IMG/VR virus record: IMGVR_UViG_3300012936_000015
Span: 1-58,420 of that record
Reading direction: 5' to 3' (one strand)
From: a virus
Length of the DNA stretch: 58,420 nucleotides
The translations under genes and the position numbers were made by a program. Positions 56,618 through 58,420 of the stretch are shown one piece after another (within the stretch, counting starts at the first letter, position 1; every line of letters starts with the position of its first letter). Below the pieces are notes generated by a model. The model had not been told where the DNA came from. It did not search any database and worked only from the letters and a program-made list of their open reading frames with translations.

Positions 56618-57247
56618 ATGAGAAATTTATTAGAGTTAGAGACTACAATCCTAACAGAAAATCAAACATTAAGAAACGGGTTCAGAGTTGAGGAAATCAA
56701 CGAGAATCTAAATCAAATTTTTGCCGGTGGACTATCTAAGTTCAATTCATCTGTAAAAATGGCGAAAGTAGTCAAGAAATCAATGGACTTTTTTAATTCT
56801 GAGGAGTGTCAAAATCAGTTAAATGAGGAGGGCATTTCGTGGACTAAGGAAGAGTTTTTTATGAAGTTATTTGGGTGGAAGAGGGCATTTGGTTACAAAA
56901 TGCTAAAACTTGCAGAGGTTCATCCGAGTACAATTAGAAGTTTTGTGAACAAAATGCAAACACTCAGAGATAATGGAGAAGACACCAAAGAGACCTCAAT
57001 AAGTGTTGAAAATTGTTTGAAGTTTGTTCGAGGTGGTGGAGAAGAAACCAACAACGAACCGACCACACCAAACCCAACCACTTTGCAAATGGTTTGCTTA
57101 ATAGACGGGATGAAGAAAAAAGTTGTAGTTAAATTAAACGGACAAATTAAGTGTGATTTAACAGATGAACAACTTGAGTTACAAATTGAAGTTTTAAAGC
57201 AAATTGTACTAAATAACCAAGCAGAACGCGAGGGGATGGGAAATTAA
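56618..57247 (+). CDS. Hypothetical protein upstream of the amidoligase (209 aa)
   Basis: ISWTKEEFFMKLFGWKRAFG followed by YKMLKLAEVHPSTIRSFVNK looks like a helical DNA-binding segment, then an Asn/Thr/Pro-rich linker (EETNNEPTTPNPTT) and a C-terminal part that ends in a helix with acidic/Leu repeats. No family is recognised. 31 nt before the amidoligase, so it may be its regulator or substrate. Overall acidic. Confidence 0.6.
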   Translation: MRNLLELETTILTENQTLRNGFRVEEINENLNQIFAGGLSKFNSSVKMAKVVKKSMDFFNSEECQNQLNEEGISWTKEEFFMKLFGWKRAFGYKMLKLAEVHPSTIRSFVNKMQTLRDNGEDTKETSISVENCLKFVRGGGEETNNEPTTPNPTTLQMVCLIDGMKKKVVVKLNGQIKCDLTDEQLELQIEVLKQIVLNNQAEREGMGN

Positions 57248-57278
57248 ATAAATCAATAACAAATTAAATTTAAAAATT

Positions 57279-58274
57279 ATGAATAATTCAATCGGTATAA
57301 CATACCAAAACACAGGACTAACGAGCCGAGGAACTTTAAGAAGTTATCACTCGAGCCCGAGCCCTAACTTTATTAATAAAACCCCTTATAACGTTGATTT
57401 ACGTGGGTTAAAACCAACAGAGAAACGAAGACTGTTAACTTTTGAGGGTGGCGAATTTCACTCAAATTATGCAGTCGGCTTTGAAATTGAAAAGACCTAT
57501 TTCAACAGATTTGAAAACAACGATAGAGGTTCAAGAATCGGAGAACTTGCACTTTTTAAGGGGTTCGAACTTGATTCGAGTTGTGGAGTTGAAGCAATTA
57601 CCCACATTTTACCATTGCTTCCTCGAGGCTTATGGAGAAATAAGGTTTACAATATGTTTCACCAAGCTAAGCACATTTTAGAGGATGAATTTTCACCGAG
57701 TAATTCAGATTGTGGTGGACACATTACTTTATCTTGTAAGGGGTTAACGTCAACGGAGTTATTCGAAAAAGTAGCTAAATACTCAGGTCTAATTATGAGC
57801 CTTTACCGAATGAGGTTAACTAACCCTTATTGTAACCATAATATGACCTTTAGAACCTCTAACTATGATTGGATTAATGGGACACTGAGCCGAACCGGTC
57901 GCAGAAATACGCGTATTTCCTCATATAAGTACGCGTTCTGTAAATTGGGCACAAATGGAACGATTGAATTCAGAGTTCCCCCAAGAGTTACCGGAGTCAA
58001 GCAGTTAATGAAAAGATACGAATTATTTTATGAGTTGATTGATTGTGCCGTTAATGAGGTTGGTTGGTCTAAGTTTATGAACCGAGTTAAGCCGATTATA
58101 TTATCAATGTATCCGGACAATGAGAACAAAGCGAAGTTAATTCTTAGCCAAGCGAAGTATTTTCAAAGGTTCATTAATACTAACGGACTGAGAACCTCTG
58201 AAGTAACAGATATTTATATGGAGTGTAACACTCCAGAGAGACAAGAAAAGAGAAAAGAGTGGTTCAGATTGTGA
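57279..58274 (+). CDS. Amidoligase (Amidoligase_2/GS-fold COOH-NH2 ligase, 331 aa)
   Basis: YAVGFEIEK (about 65) is the G-x-E-x-E strand that binds metal-ATP; LDSSCGVEAITHILPL (about 97) matches D.S...E....PL; GGHITLSC (about 145) gives the G-x-H; and GTIEFRVPPRVTG (about 227) is the E-F-R motif. Together these identify the glutamine-synthetase-like amidoligase family, which joins a carboxylate to an amine using ATP. No substrate can be deduced. Inferred partner of the GATase-GGCT fusion at 498. Ends before a strong terminator at 58300. Confidence 0.8.
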   Translation: MNNSIGITYQNTGLTSRGTLRSYHSSPSPNFINKTPYNVDLRGLKPTEKRRLLTFEGGEFHSNYAVGFEIEKTYFNRFENNDRGSRIGELALFKGFELDSSCGVEAITHILPLLPRGLWRNKVYNMFHQAKHILEDEFSPSNSDCGGHITLSCKGLTSTELFEKVAKYSGLIMSLYRMRLTNPYCNHNMTFRTSNYDWINGTLSRTGRRNTRISSYKYAFCKLGTNGTIEFRVPPRVTGVKQLMKRYELFYELIDCAVNEVGWSKFMNRVKPIILSMYPDNENKAKLILSQAKYFQRFINTNGLRTSEVTDIYMECNTPERQEKRKEWFRL

Positions 58275-58299
58275 ATCACTTTTTTAATTCTTTTAAATG

Positions 58300-58325
58300 G
58301 GGGGACTTTGTCCCCCTTTTTTTTT
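58300..58325 (+). terminator. GGGGGAC/GTCCCCC terminator after the amidoligase
   Basis: GGGGGAC (58300-58306), loop TTT, GTCCCCC (58310-58316), then nine T residues. Strong intrinsic terminator with the same arms as those at 2996 and 34728. Confidence 0.88.
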
Positions 58326-58328
58326 GGC

Positions 58329-58351
58329 TAAATGTATCTTTAAAGAGACAC
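58329..58351. repeat. 23-bp direct repeat, right copy
   Basis: Exact match to 79-101, including TGTATCTTTAAAGAGACA. It sits between the last terminator and the CACACC array. Confidence 0.85.
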
Positions 58352-58420
58352 CACACACCACACCACACCACACACCACACCACACACCACACACCACACC
58401 AAACACCACACCACACACAC
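58352..58420. repeat. CACACC array, right end
   Basis: About 70 bases made of ACACC and ACACACC units on one strand, with a single CAAAC interruption. Same orientation as at 1-20, so the array is probably continuous across the ends. Its length may be shortened or expanded by assembly. Confidence 0.85.

Noticed and set aside
1-58420. Linear chromosome telomeres
   Set aside because: Both ends carry the CACACC array in the same orientation; inverted ends would show GGTGTG at one of them.
1-58420. tRNA genes, CRISPR arrays, insertion sequences, integrase/attP
   Set aside because: No cloverleaf, no spaced repeats with spacers, no transposase or tyrosine/serine recombinase and no tRNA-like end were seen; the 14-bp repeats at 23-64 are adjacent without spacers.

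Overview
The window looks like a complete or nearly complete genome of a tailed, short-tailed (podovirus-type) phage of a Bacteroidota host, probably a marine flavobacterium. Seen directly: packaging, portal, scaffold, capsid, connector, ejection and lysis genes are all present; base composition is AT-rich; genes start in an A/T-rich context instead of behind Shine-Dalgarno sites; several promoters have the Bacteroidota form TTTG-N19/20-TAnnTTTG; and three secreted proteins have signal peptides whose predicted cleavage falls just before Gln, as is usual in Bacteroidota. The portal, ring proteins and the 1631-residue muzzle-type protein resemble those of crAss-like phages as far as I recognise them, but the genome is small for that group. 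I see no integrase, DNA polymerase or RNA polymerase. Layout: 1-497 is noncoding (CACACC array, 14-bp tandem repeats, hairpins, two promoters, a possible small RNA). 498-12934 (+) is the early/replication arm: a glutamine amidotransferase-cyclotransferase fusion, small genes, a DUF1599-like protein, a DnaA domain IV-like protein, a single-strand annealing protein, a PD-(D/E)XK exonuclease, an SSB-like protein with an acidic tail, a primase-SF3 helicase, an SF2 helicase, a VRR-NUC nuclease, a second DnaA-like protein, a metallophosphoesterase and another nuclease-like protein. 12939-53195 (-) is the virion and lysis arm, transcribed right to left: small basic proteins, an outer-membrane barrel, an LDLa-like secreted protein, a thioredoxin-fold protein, a YkuD-like enzyme, a holin, a 2OG-Fe(II) oxygenase, terminase, portal, more small basic proteins, scaffold, capsid, ring proteins, muzzle, fibre-like proteins, and a 136-255-704-2915 residue series that repeats the T7 gp13-gp14-gp15-gp16 ejection order. 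53237-58274 holds a winged-helix regulator (+), groES/groEL (-) in reversed order, a repeat-rich control region and a + strand pair ending in an amidoligase. Both ends carry the same CACACC array in the same orientation plus an exact 23-bp direct repeat, which fits a circular or circularly permuted molecule. On a circle the amidoligase (57279-58274) lies about 640 bp upstream of the amidotransferase/cyclotransferase fusion (498-1658) on the same strand, forming a peptide or amide-bond module that is the most unusual system here. A second distinctive theme is an envelope module (46606-49834) that combines a phage-encoded outer-membrane barrel, secreted proteins and lysis genes.
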